Assembly (NCBI RefSeq): GCF_030463565.1
Contig: NC_134643.1
Span: forward strand, 82,023,721 to 82,087,720
From: Pelecanus crispus
Taxonomy: Eukaryota > Chordata > Aves > Pelecaniformes > Pelecanidae
DNA length: 64,000 nt
Direction of reading: 5' to 3'
Part shown: piece by piece, positions 15,959-28,679 of the stretch
Layout of the letters: each line of letters begins with the position of its first letter
How positions within the stretch are numbered: position 1 is the first letter of the stretch
The notes under the pieces: generated by a model
Told to the model about the DNA's origin: nothing
The model's input: the letters and a program-made list of their open reading frames with translations, nothing else
Databases searched by the model: none
Translations under genes and position numbers: made by a program

Positions 15959-18900
15959 CTACTGCTTGAGGACCCTGGAACATGACTAGAACTTGAGGAC
16001 ACTATGATGGCCCAATGGGCCAAATATTTGGCATTTTATTGGGTACTGCTGGACTGGGGTCTAGATGTGCAGAGCACTGTCTACTGTTTCCAGCAGAAGG
16101 GGCAGAAAGATAGGGAGGCCACTAAACTGGAGAAAAGCAAACACGGATATTTCTGGGACTGGTACTGCAGTCCCTCTTGACCAAGGAGAATGTGTGTGTG
16201 TCTCTTGGTTATACTATGTTTTTTGTTTTGGTTTGCTTTTTTTTTAACTTTACAGAGGGTGATGTAGAAATCTGTATTTCATTTATTCCTGACACCTTCA
16301 CTGCCATTTTAGAATGGACTGTAAGATTGCTGGTGTTGGTGCAGTGTTCATGTCAGCAGCAGGCTGGATCGCTACCAGTGGACAGAGCATGCTTTGCCCA
16401 AGTCCTGCCTTGTACAAAAGGCAGAACCGGGATCTCACCAGTGGCAGTTTGGAATGTAAATGCTGAAACCCAAATCCACAAAAGAAATAAGGAAGTTTTA
16501 ATCTGAGAGACCAATTTAGAAGATGCATTAACATCTGGCACCGAGGTTGTTGTGCATGTATAAGAGCACGATGACGAGGAGTTTCAGTTCCACTCAGCCT
16601 CGAACTGTGGTGAGCAAACCTGGGTTGCATGAGAGCTGCAGAAGTCCTGGGAAGCGGGACTGGTGATCGCTTCCAGGGGCAGTGTTCCTGTATGGGTGGT
16701 TGAGGAGCAAGGATACAGGGCTTGAGGTGAGAAGTGAGAAAGAAGAGATAGCAGCAGCCATCTGGTTGAGATAGAAAGGTTGGAAGGCACTGCCTTAGAT
16801 GGCCAGTCCAGGTCCTTTAACTCCTAAACATCCATGCGTTAAGTTGTTTGATGGGAAGTCGTCTTGGTCACTGAATTGCTTTTTCTGGTCTTTCTTTGGA
16901 CCTGAAGCTGCATATGTATGATGGAAACCTTCTTTTCTATGTCTATCACTTGGCCTGCTAAGAGTTTCCCTACGAGTCTCTTGAGATGTGGTGACATCTG
17001 GTGACTGCTCGAGAGTATTGCATGCTTAGTCACGTTCACTTTTGTGAACAGCTTTTTCAGCCTCTAATACCTGTTATTGCTTGAACAGGACTGTGATAGT
17101 TATGTTCACTACAGAAAGCAGTGTGGTCTGTCCAGTCTTGAGAGACCCCAGGTCTGCCACAGGCTGGCTTGAGAGGCTGTTCTGTGTTGGACTGGTCTCT
17201 TCTCTGTATTCTTCACATGCAAGGTCATGTTCCTGGAAGGCATGAAGAAGGATACTAGAGATCTTCTAGCAGTTAATCCTAAAACCTTGTGTCTTGTGAT
17301 CTGCCAGCTTGGAAAGCTGAAGATGTGAACTCATAGCCCTTGTGAGCTTCATTATTCTTTTCAGTTTCTCCTTGGTAAGCAAAGCCAAGGAGTTTTATTT
17401 TGATTTTAAGTCTCAGAAGAACCTAATAGTTAAACTGATGGACTGGGGAAGCACATGGTCATGAAGAGACAGCATGTTCTTCAGAGACAAAGCACTTACG
17501 AGCCGAAGCACTAGTCTCTCCTAGCCATATTGAGTTGAGCTTGTGATCAATGAAGCTGAAGGTCTTTAGCATTGTACACCCCTTGCATGGAAGAAAATGC
17601 TGATGTTATGTCCATTACCTCTTTCATACTAGGCTTTCCTTGACTTCTACAGCAAAAATGGCACCTCAGAGTTACAGCTGTGATTGTGTAGGGTCTTTCT
17701 GAGTAATGTTTGCCTTCTTCGAAGTACTGTCATGGTTACTGAGCATACATAATAAGCAATGTTTGAGAGGTCAGATTTGAAGCATTTGCTGATTCCAGTG
17801 TTTGAACCTGTCGGACATAGCCGTTCAGTGGGGAAGGTGCTGTCTTGAAGTGATTGTGTAGCACCTACTATGGTGAGTCAAGGACTGGAGTATCTTTTCT
17901 CTTAATGCCAGGGACTATCTTCTCTGCTGCTATATTCATGTGTACAGAAAGGGGAGAGTGTCTCACACGTGGTGGGTTTAGGAAAGCAGTCCAGTGGGTG
18001 CCTGTTGTATTGTCATTTGTAAATGTCAAATCCCAATCCCACCCAAACTGAGGGGAGAGAAAAACTGCTCTCAAGGAGTACACCTGGGAGTGAAGTGCCT
18101 GATTGTTTTTCTCCAGAAACTGCTATATATTTGGGGTGTTTGCTTTTTTTTTTCTTGAATGTAAAAAACCTTCTATTGGAAGTACTAGCAGGGAACTTCT
18201 TGATGAAACAAGACTCTTTTTTTTTAAGTGGGGAGGAAAGTTTATAATCTAGACTCCTGGGAGCAACAGAGAAAGTCTCCAGTCTTCTCCCTGGTTGCAA
18301 GCATTCCCTGCAGACACCGCTTTGTAAGCAGTACAGAACGAAACATGAAAACATGATATGATATTTCTTTCCTTTATGTGGCTTCCTGAGAACATTTGCG
18401 TGAAAATGAAGCTTTTGTCTGTTTGGTGTGCCTGGTTCTTGCAGTCTATTCATAGTGTGAAGTCATAGCCAGCTGTATATAAAATCAAAGTCATCTTCTG
18501 TGAGTAATCAAAAATGGTATTACTTGTGTAGCTTATGAACAAAGCAGCCCATCTTATGCAGGTGTTTGGAAAAAACTTAAAAATGCAATTTTCTGTGTAG
18601 TCATGGCTACAGAAGGTTGATAAAGTGTGGGATTTCTCTTAGAAAGGCTCTTACTGGTAAAGTATCACCTCTGACCAGGGACTTGGCTTTTATGACCAGG
18701 GAAACCTCTTTGAGGATTAAGGACTGGTGGTGAAAGACAGGATCCACTTGACTAAGTGGGATTAGAGCATCTTTACCAACAGGTGGGCCAGTAAATTAGG
18801 AATGATGGGGGAAGGAGATTACAACCACAGTTAAGTGAGGAAGCAGTGGACAGGGTTGAAAAGCAAAGGGTGAATATTCTGGTGTTTGGTTGTTTTTTTT

Positions 18901-19846
18901 TTTTTCTTCTATGCCTTTTTCTCCGTAATTAAAGTAAGATGGATGGGATAAGGAATGAAACATTGTTACATAGCTTCCTGAAAGCTTTTGAAAAGGGTGC
19001 TTAGGTTTTAAGTTTGTGTCCTGAAAACATTTTTTTCAAAGGGCAGTAGCATCTCCCAAGCCTCAATAAAGATTGAGGTCTGTCTTTCTGGTAGCAGTGA
19101 AGTGTTATGGTAAACAAAAAAGGTGGATACATACAAAGGAGCTATTGATGTGTGTTAGTAACATGGGAGAAGCTGATGAAGAATTAGTCATTCAGCTACA
19201 AATATAATTCTTATTCTGTGTCAAGGTCAGCAAGACCTAATGCAAACAAAATGTTGGGAGCTTGATAGTAGGAACAAAGACTTTGGTGTATCTGTTAAAT
19301 TAAAAATCAAATTAAAATGGGATGAGACCCACATTCTTTCCTTCATTGACTGATTAGTTCTGAGAAAGGGAGCAGGACATGGGTGCGGTTGGAGTGTGTG
19401 TGTCTGGGACTGTTTTGTGCAGCTGTCTTGTAAGTGGCATGCTCTAGACTTACTAAAACAAAATTAATCTCGTGGGTCTTTTTGAAGGAAGTCAACATAA
19501 TACCCATTCGTGACTATGTCTTCTTGCAGGAAAAATTATTTAACTTTCATTGCCAGTGATTTAAATGAAAACCAAAAGGTTCCAAAGTTTGTATTAGAAG
19601 AAAAGTCTTGTTACTTCTTAGTTACTTAGCAGAAACTGTGTCACAAATAGATTCTAGGCTACATCAGTAGTTTCTGATGGTATTTAATGTCAGGTTGGTC
19701 ATCTGTTTTGGAAACTTGAGATACAAAAGGGTACATTAAAGAAATGGTCTTGTCTCTGTGAGGGTGACCAAAAGATTTCCAAGCAGCAATCCTTCTTCCA
19801 GGCATGTATCTAAAACAGAAGCTTGAAAGAAATGAAGTCTACAATG

Positions 19847-20170
19847 GAATCATAGAGTCTCAGAATGGTTTGGGTTGGAAGGGACCTTTAAAGGTTATCT
19901 AGTCCAACCCCCCTGCCATGGGCAGGGACATCTTTCACTAGATCAGGCTGCTCAAAGCCCTGTCCAAGCTGGCCTTAAACACTTCCAGGGAGGCGACATC
20001 CACAACTTCTCTGGGCAGCCTCTTCAGTGTCTCACTACCTTCATCATAAAAAAATATTTCCTTATGTCCAATCTAAATCTACCCTTTTCCAGTTTAAAAC
20101 GGTTGTCCCTTGTCCTGTCACTACAGGTCCTGGTAAAAAGTCTCTCTCCGTCTGTCTTATAAGCTATATT
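19847..20170 (-). mobile_element. CR1 LINE, 5'-truncated 3' end
   Basis: Read on the minus strand, this is the 3' part of an avian CR1 element. On the plus strand it shows the reverse of the familiar 3' end: AATCATAGAGTCTCAGAATG (tail), then GGTTGGAAGGGACCT, then CTAGTCCAACCCCCCTGCC. It continues through the GGCAGCCTCTTCAGTGTCTC region and ends near TCTTATAAGC. The 5' end is truncated, as usual for CR1. No coding capacity remains. Similarity looks fairly high, so it is not among the oldest copies. Confidence 0.92.
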
Positions 20171-22315
20171 TGTCCTATGGAGGCTTTTTTTGAAATAAAC
20201 TTGTTCCTACCTATGGCTAGAATTCTGTACTGGTAAAAGGCCTTCAGCATGAAGAAGCAAAATAAACAGGTTACTGTCTCACTGCAAAGACACTGTGTAA
20301 GCAGCAGAAGCTTCCTTACGTTGCTATGCCTCTGCCCCATCCCCTTGGGATTTTGTGATTAGTTGACTCTCCAATCTTGTTTCATGGTTATTCTGGTCAC
20401 CCCAGTGGTATTGTGAACATCTGAGACTTCCTGACTGGCTGAAAAAAGGTGCCAGAAAGGCAGTGACTTGCTGATTCTGCTGGCCAGACTCCATCAGTTG
20501 TTAATTTTGCAGTATGTGTCTTGTCATTTCCAGATCTGGTGATCAGTCCCGTTAATGTTACTGGGCTACTTGTGTCTATTGGCAGACTTGCAGACTCTAA
20601 CCTCATTTTTGAAAAGGGAATGTCTTAGCGAATGGCCTTCGTGCTTCATTGAGAGACGCTTCTGGAACATCTGAAAATGAAGGTGTTTTAGTAGCCCATG
20701 GCTTGTATAGAAAATGGTAACTTTCAAGTTGCATTCCATGTGATTTGGTACTAAGTTAAAAATTCAAGTAACATGCAGGTATGGGAAGAGAAATTATTCT
20801 TGGTTTGGAGTTCTTCACACTGTGTAAGAATGACTTTCAGTTTCTTCTTGTATTTGGTGCTTGCTGCACAGTAGTTCATTGAATGCCCAGGCTGGTAGCT
20901 TGCCCCGGTTGAAAGGGGGACTCACTCCTTGCTGCTTTTGCTTCTGGCCATGTGGGCCTGCCTCCTCTGTCACTCTGGCTCTGGTATTTGTTTGGGCTCT
21001 TTGGTAGAAGAACTCCTGATCCATCCGGCACTGAGAGAAATGAAGTTAGCAAGGGATGCTGAGGCTCTTACTTCAGGCTTACCTACATTCCCAGGTGAGG
21101 AGAAAGGTGGCTTCTCTGCAGACCTACGGAAAGTTACTTGTGGTGCACTCCATTCCTTTGTCTGTCAGATATACCTGGTGTGCATATTGTAGCTTGTAGC
21201 CATATGAAGGTTTTTGTGTGGAGCTCATTAGCATCCCCTAGCCCAGTATAACTGGATTCTTGTCCTACAAATACTGGTGCTGTTTTTGTAAAAGTAGCAA
21301 TGCATGGGAGGAGGTTGCTCAGTAGGGTTGTGGCATTTCTGTCCTTAATGTTTTTAGGGACATGTTAAGCAAACATCTACCAGGCATGATTTAGAAGTAA
21401 ATGAATAGATTATGGCTAACGCACTGAGGTCTTTCCTTACCATGCTGCCTGTTATGCATATTTACGTTGCTTCATTATTTATTGAGAAACACAAAGCAAG
21501 AACCGAGGCATTTACTCTGAAGAGTCTGGGGTATAGTTTACCTGGCAGTAGTGTAAGGAGGAGACCAAAGTTATGTGGCAGAGTCTTGCAAGATAGGTCC
21601 AGCATGAGGAGTGTTCCTTTTGTCTCAGTATGGTTTGAAGTGAAAACTTGGCAATGGTATTTTTATTATAGCTGGTGCACATCTTCAGCAGAGAAGCATA
21701 GGAAGATACTGAGAAATCTCCTGTGAGAGAGAACAGTGGTGAAATTCATGCTGCTGTGCTGATCTTCTGTTGTCCTCCAATCACAGGAAACATAAGTTTG
21801 TGTTAGGCAGCTTGAAAGGATTGTTTATCCCTGTATAATTTTTTGGATGAGGTCACTTTTCAGGCAGAAAATTACTTATCTGAAAAATATCAATGTATTT
21901 ATCTTTCTGGTACAGCATGTAGAGGAAGGATGGATGTTTAGAGTCAGAGCCTTTAAAGCAAGAGGTTTTGTGACATCTCACTCCTCAGTATTTTCTGGTC
22001 TGTTCATTCCTTTACCTCATTGTATGCTACTCCTTCCATTTATTGTTTAGGGAATTTAGCTAATAGCACGTGTTAGTGAATTTTATTCCTATAATTCTCT
22101 AGGCATTGTGATACTTAAATCCTTTTGGTCCCTGTGCCTTACTAGGAGGATCTGCTTATGCAGCACTTGGTAGTACTGCTGAGAGAATTCTAAAAGAATT
22201 TGCAACATCCAGGTCTGTTGGATGGACCCCATGCTTAGCGCTCATAACAAGGTGAAAATGAGCATGCTAGGCAGGAAGAAATACCAAGAGTGGTAATGTG
22301 AGTGCATGTCTGCCT

Positions 22316-22389
22316 GTTTTTTGGGGGTGGGTTTTTTTTTGTTTGTTTGTTTTCTGGTTTGGGAGTTGGGGGTTTTGGTTTTTTTTTTG
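22316..22389. repeat. G/T-dominated low-complexity tract
   Basis: About 74 bases of T-runs and G-runs (for example GGGGGTGGG, GTTTGTTTGTTTT, TTGGGGGTTTTGG) with one C and two A. It is one of several such tracts in the window. Confidence 0.8.
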
Positions 22390-23403
22390 AAGGCTTGTGG
22401 ACCACTACAGTATCCTGTGTAATAGAGAGCTGCTTCTCTATTTTGGTTTCATGACTTGAAACTAGCTTTGAAAACAGAACATAGGAGATGCCTTAGTTTG
22501 AAAGAAAAACTCCTTTTCTCAAAAAGATAGTTGGAGGAGAGGAGGAGAATGATGGTGATGTCCTATTTCCATGTGTTCCTCAATGGTTTGTTGACAATTT
22601 GGAGACCTGGACCAGTTCATTTTTATGAGTGAGAGGATTTGAGTCTGGGGTTAGGTACTATCCAAATGATGTACTCAACGCCAGTTGGAAGAGTGTTAGG
22701 GACTGTGGATACTCAGTTGTCTACCTTTTTTCCCCACCTCCCTTTTCAAGCTGTTCCACACTGTGTGTTGTAATGTGTATATTGGCAGGTAGAAAGAATG
22801 AGCATGTCTGCCTAGACTATTAGCCCAGTCTCCTCTTTCCTGGTGCTCGACTGAGCTCCAATTTCTGCTGAACTGTATAGTCAATAGCTGTAACTCCCAT
22901 CTGAATCTTACAGCTCCTCAGGCATGTATGGCTCATCCCCACCATCTTGCTGCGTGAATAAGCTTTGCTGGTCATCGCAAGCCACCTGAAGATTCTCCTT
23001 CCTTCACAGAGCTTCTGTGACAGCTTTCTAGCTGGCCTGTACAGCTCTTGGGGTGCAGCTACACTTTGGATGACATTAGAAGATGTGCTGAGGAAAAATA
23101 ACTATGTGAAGTTAACCATTTCCTGGCTTATAGACTTGCCACACACTTTGATGAGGAGTATCTGCATGTTGGCCAGTGTACCTTGAAATCACTGTTAATT
23201 GGTTAAAGTGAAATGCAAATGAAACTATTTATAACATCCAAAATATATAGCATAATTACAAATGTTTATAGAAGCTATAATCTCTTTATGCCAAGAAGAG
23301 ACTGGAAATTGGATGCATCTGACTGATAAGATATAGGAACTAGTGTGGTGGGTTGACCCTGACTGGATGCCAAGTGCCCACCAAAGCTGCTCTGTCAGTC
23401 CCC

Positions 23404-23988
23404 TATCGTGGTTTAGCCCCAGCCAGCAACTAAGCACCATGCAGCCGCTCGCTCACTCCCCCTACCCCAATGGGATGGGGGAGAGAATTGGAGGAGTAAG
23501 AGTGAGAAACACTCCTGGGTTGAGATAAGAACAGTTTAATAATTGAAATAAAATAAAGTAGTAATGCTAATAATAACAATATAATAATGATAATAACAAT
23601 AATAATATACAAAGCAAGTGATGCACAATGCAATTGCTCACCACCCGCCGACTGATAGATACCCAGACAGTTCCCGAGCAGCGATCGCTGCTCCCTGGCC
23701 ACCCCCCCCCAGTTTATATACTGAGCATGACATCATATGGTATGGAATAGCCCTTTGGGCAGTTTGGATCAACTATTCTGGCTGTGCCCCCTCCCAGTTT
23801 CTTGTGTTTCTTGGCAGTTTCTTGGCAGATCATGGGAAGCTGAAAAGTCCCTGACTAGCATAAGCAGTACTTAGCAACAACTAAAACATCAGTGTGTTAT
23901 CAACATTCTTCTCCTACTAAATCCAAAACAGAGCACTATGCCTGCTACCAGGAAGAAAATTAACTCTATCCCAGCCGAAACCAGGACA
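23404..23988 (-). mobile_element. Solo LTR, family A (copy 2), nested in family-B LTR
   Basis: Near-identical by eye to the LTR at 10006-10580 and in the same orientation. The 5-bp duplication TCCCC at 23399-23403 and 23989-23993 comes from the family-B LTR it landed in. On the minus strand the terminal CA has become TA (plus strand starts TATCG instead of TGTCG). It differs from copy 1 by a short local duplication of a TTTCTTGGCAG-like word near 23805-23828. The TATATAAA box (minus) is at 23720-23713. Confidence 0.93.
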
Positions 23989-24349
23989 TCCCCTTTCCAA
24001 ACTGGACAGGGGAGATAAAATAAAATGAAAAGTGTGTGGGTGAAGATAAGGACAGGGAGATCACTCAGCAATTACCATCACAGGCAAAACAGGCTTGACT
24101 TGGGGAAAATCAGTTTAATTTATTACCAGTCAAATCAGAGTAGGAAAATGAGAAATAAAACCCAAATCTTAAAACACCTTCCCCCCACCCCTCCCTTCTT
24201 CCCGGGCTCAACTTCACTCCCCATTTTCTCTGCCTCCTCCCCCCTGAGTGGTGCAGGGGGACGGGGAATGGGAGTTGCGGTCAGTTCATCACACGTTGTC
24301 TCTGCCGCTCCTTCCTCCTCAGGGGAGGACTCCTCACACTCTTCCCCTG

Positions 24350-24630
24350 CTCCAGCGTGGGGTCCCTCCCACGGGAGACAGTCCTCCACGAACTTCTCCA
24401 ACGTGGGTCCTTCCCACGGGCTACCATTCTCCATGAACTGCTCTGGCGTGGGTCCCTTCCATGGGGTGCAGTCCTTCAGGAGCAGACTGCTCCAGCGTGG
24501 GTCCCCCATGGGTCACGAGTCCTGCCAGCAAACCTGCTCCAGCGTGGGCTTCCCACGGGGCCACGGCTTCCTTTGGGCATCCACCTGCTCTGGCGTGGGG
24601 TCCTGCACAGTCTGCAGGTGGATCTCTGCT
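24350..24630 (-). repeat. Six imperfect 45-51-bp tandem repeats inside family-B LTR
   Basis: Each unit opens with CTCCAGCGTGGGTCC or a close variant. Starts are near 24350, 24395, 24441, 24490, 24537 and 24588. They make up part of the LTR itself. Being tandem and upstream in LTR orientation, they could act like the direct-repeat enhancers of retroviral U3 regions; this is inference. Confidence 0.8.
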
Positions 24631-25100
24631 CCACCTGGACCTCCATGGGCTGCAGGGGCACAGCCTGCCTCACCAGGGTCTTCACCACGGGCTGCAGGGG
24701 AATCTCTGCTCCGGCACCTGAAGCACCTCCTCCCCTCCTTCTCCACTGACCTTGGTGTCTGCAGAGTCGTTCCTCTCACATATTCTCACTCCTCTCTCCA
24801 GCTGCAGTTTTTGTGTTCCTTTGGGTTTTTTCCCTTTCTTAACACAGAGGCACTATCACCATTGCTGATGGGCTCGGTGTCAGCCAGCGGCGGGTCCATC
24901 TTGGAGCCAGCTGGCATTGGTTCTCTCGAACATAGGGGAAGCTTCTAGCAGCTTCTCACAGAAGCTACCCCTGTAGTCCCCCTGCTACCAAAACCTTGCC
25001 ACACAAACCCAATGCAACTAGTGTGCTCTATTGGAATGTCGCCGATGAATCTTTCTAGGACAAGGATAAGCATATATTGAGAAAACACTTACAGGACATC

Positions 25101-25154
25101 TGTGGTTTGGGTTTTTTTGTTTGTGGGTTGGTTTTTTTTTGGGGGGGGGGGTTG
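25101..25154. repeat. G/T-only low-complexity tract with G11 run
   Basis: T-runs and G-runs without A or C, ending in eleven G in a row, some 85 bases beyond the family-B LTR. Confidence 0.85.
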
Positions 25155-26735
25155 AGTCCGTGAAGGACTCCAGTTGTCTAAACCTGGATAGATTCCCCCA
25201 CCACCCCTCTTTCTCCCTCTCTCCTTCATGTTTGTGTACTTTTTTATTCAGTGTAACTGTCTTGCTTGTAAGTTAAGACTTGCTCATAAGACTTGGTTGA
25301 GTCTGTGACTGAAGGGCCAGTGAAATTTCTATTCCTGCCTTCCCCATTTGGTGAGTATGTGGGTATCTTTCTCTGATGCATCTCCCTCTGTTGAACCTGA
25401 TGTTTTATGTGAATGAAAATTGCATGAAAAGAAATGTTCCTGTTAGAAACATGTGACTAGGACATATCTAAATGTGTGTATATAGATATTTGGAGTGATT
25501 ACTCTCCAAGACTGCTCCTGTAGGGATACTGCAACAGTGTTATTCAGCAGACTGAAGTCTGAAAGATAAGTCTCCCCTCTGTAGACTGGATAGGGTTGGA
25601 GAAAGAGTGGGACCTAATGAAAGCCCCTGTCCTGGTGCTGTTTGATTCTCTCCTCTTTAGCTGGCCACTGCGATACCTACTGCTCCTTTCATTTACACTG
25701 TATTCTTTTAGCCGTTAATAACATGAAGTATTTGTGTTTACTAGGTAGGAACTGCTATGTTAGATGTTGGATGCTTGGATGTAGAGAAACAAGGAGACTG
25801 TGCCTGGCGTGTGTCTGTCACACAGGGACTGCAACATTAGTTGATGAGGGAAGGGATGGGAGCTTGGAGTGGTGACTGAGTTCCTGAGGGGAACTCTGAC
25901 ATGGACAGAAAATTTTAGTGTCTTTAGTTACTATGGCAATGCGCGATATACACGTGTTCAGAGAGAGATGTGCAGGAAAAGGCCATGGGTGCTGAAAAAA
26001 AATAGCTGACTCTTCTTAGTGAGAAATATCTGCCGTGTTGGAGGAAAGGATGAGTGGTAAGTACATATTTGAAACAGCATTTTAATGACGACTCTCTCTG
26101 CTTATAAATATAACAGATTTCTCTGTTGCAATCATCAATAGTCACTTCAGTTGTGAAGAAGTCTTACTTCCCTATCTTCTGGTGTTGAAAATCTAAAGTA
26201 AACCATAAGAAGAAAATGAGCTAGATATGCCAAAGGTCACTTTGCAGTTACCTCTGGGACAGGTCTGCTGTTAGGAATCTGTGAAACTGTCAATAGAAAG
26301 CGGGAAGGAAAGAAGTCTAAAATGCTTCAGAGATATACCCCGCATGCCCATAAGTCCTACCTCCATCCTCAAAAAAACCCCCAACCTCCAAGTGTTTTGG
26401 CCTAAAATCCCTATTCTAGAGCCATGTAGCTTGACACATTATCTTCCAGGTGCCTTCCCAGCAAAGATCAGTGAGCTGTACACTTCCCAGTGGGCATGTG
26501 GCTGATTGACAGAAAGCATCGGCCAAGTGCACTGTGCTGCTTAAATCTCATTCATCCCCAGTACTGACTGGTAGTTTTGTGTGGTGGCAGAACATTTCTT
26601 CTAAGTATTTTTTTTTCTTCTCCTGCACTGTAAATGAAAGGCTGAAGATGCACTAACACGCTCATTTGCCAACTGTTGTTTTTTCTAAATTGTACCTACC
26701 AAAATATGCCTTAACTTTGAATACCGTTTGCTTTA

Positions 26736-26828
26736 AAATATATACGTGTGTGTATGTGTGCATATATTATACATACATGGTATATATAGTATGTATATAC
26801 TATACTGACAAATGATGTGTATATATAG
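26736..26828. repeat. TA/TG-rich microsatellite
   Basis: Imperfect alternating purine-pyrimidine sequence: ATATACGTGTGTGTATGTG followed by ATACATACATGG and TATATATAGTATGTATATAC words. Confidence 0.8.
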
Positions 26829-28660
26829 TCTATTTTCTGTACATCCAAACTGTACATGTATAATTTACTACTTGTGATTCTGCTTGGCCCCCTGTTAATA
26901 TTATTTTGCTTGACTGGTGGCCATTTCTGGAATGCTTGTGTCTTGCTGCCAGACCAGCAGCAGTATTCCAATGGATTGCTTCTGAAAAATGAATGTTTCT
27001 GATCTTAGGCTTTATAGGAGTTAATGAGTTTATCCAAGTCCAGAAAATTATTTGGTTTTAGGTTGATCAATTTACTGAGAAAGATTATGATTAACCTACA
27101 GGCACAGTGGAAATATTACACCCTAAGTCCTAGTTCTTGATCCCCCCTCCCCGCCCCGCGGTGGTTGCAGATTCAGTTAAGTAACCATGGTCAAGGTAAA
27201 GGATGAGTGGATGCTTCTGTATCTGCTGCCCATCTGCAGTTAACTGCATTTTCTATAACGTCACATCATTCAAAAGCTCTGCTCTTGTCTTTATTTCCCT
27301 GCCCAGACACTGTTAGCAGAATAAAAAGCAGATTCCAGAAAGTCGTATGTGTAGATAATACCCCCCTTTTCTAATTAAGAGTTTGACTTACTAAAATTAT
27401 ATAAAGATAAAAAGGTTATTAAGGTAGAAGTGGAAAAACAAGTCTGCTCAAGCCCTAAACCTTGTTATCAAAGCAGCATGGTGGGAGCTTAGCTTAGCCA
27501 TATTCTCTCTGTATAATTGTGTAAGATGAGATCAACAGCTAAGCAATAAGCACAGGTCAGCAAGCTTATTGTTATAAAACCTTGAAGTTTAGAATCAAAT
27601 TTTATCTGCCTCTCTTTCTTTCTTAGGGCAGCTTAACAAAAAGGAAAATAGGAGTTCAGTGGTTCATTTGGCTTGAACAGTGAGGTTTGACATACTGAAT
27701 TTTGTAATATTCCCTCTACTGTCTATGTGGGGCTCATCATGGTATCCTTGGCTTAGTTGTCAGCACCCTTGCGCATGTAAACCAGAAGATGCACAACTGC
27801 AGATTACATATTGAATCCCGATATGCAGATGATCTGCTGGAGACACTGCTTTTCAATTTGCAATAGTAACAAAATTACTAGAAGTAACGTTCAGTTGGAA
27901 GTGGAATTGCTGCGTGTTGTAGTTGTGCATAAGTACCACCCTGCCAGTGTGCTGTACAGCTCAACTTGGAAGCCTACATCATCCCAAGGTAGCGGTCACA
28001 GAAGGGAGTACGTTAGTCAAGGGTAAGGGACGGGAGCAGATGTACATGCTGTAAAGCAACGGCTTGTTTCAGTAACGTATGTTCAGGGTGAACTTGCGAC
28101 TCTGCTGAAGACGAGGGCAAAGCTCTTGTTGGTTCCAGCAGAGCCAAGATTTTGTTTGTCCCCAAATAGTGTACATTTCTATATAGTTTAAGTTCGTATG
28201 GTAGAGTGCTAAGGGTCATGTTTGAAGTTTTAACAGTAATAAACATGTTCTGGAGACAGTGAGGAAAGTTGCACAATGAGGTGGTTAGACTTGACACCCC
28301 CTTCACCCTCACACCCTTAAGCTAGATCCACAAAAGACTTGGTTGTTCAGAAGACAGGGACATCCTTAGGGGCTCACTTGCCTGTTTATGCACTCTGTGT
28401 TAGATAACCATAAGGCAGAAGGCATCTGTAGTTCAGGAAAAGGGACTGGAGACCAGGATCCCCACTACCTCGTTCACTCTAGCTCCCCACTACCCCCTTT
28501 TATTTACCCACCTTCCTCTTGGCTATTCCTTGGCCATGCATGCTGAGCTAAGGGGCTTCAGACAGCCCTTGGCACGAGAGAGAGCTGCTGAGATGCTACT
28601 CAGCCTCCGTAAAGCTGTGGTCATCCTTGGAATACTCTGTAGTGGGAATCTCTGGGGAGA

Positions 28661-28679
28661 TTTTTTTTTTTTTTTTTTT
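28661..28679. repeat. Poly-T tract
   Basis: About 19 consecutive T in the intron. It has no AATAAA/TTTATT hexamer next to it and so no sign of a retrocopy. Confidence 0.8.

Larger units (their letters stand above)
23344..25016 (-). mobile_element. Solo LTR of a second avian endogenous retrovirus, family B, interrupted by a family-A LTR
   Basis: On the minus strand it begins TGCATTGGGTTTGTGTGGCA and ends GGGTCAACCCACCACA, giving TG...CA ends. ACTAG flanks it on both sides (23339-23343 and 25017-25021), a 5-bp target-site duplication as for ERVL-like elements. A family-A LTR sits inside at 23404-23988 with its own duplication TCCCC. Removing that insert leaves an LTR of about 1083 bases. A block of six imperfect 45-51-base tandem repeats lies at 24350-24630. 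No retroviral internal genes are present. The 307-codon plus-strand open frame at 24025-24948 runs antisense through the repeats and is not a gene. Confidence 0.93.

Noticed and set aside
24025-24948. 307-codon plus-strand open frame
   Set aside because: It runs antisense through the family-B LTR and its tandem repeats; no domain is present and the sequence is explained by the mobile element.
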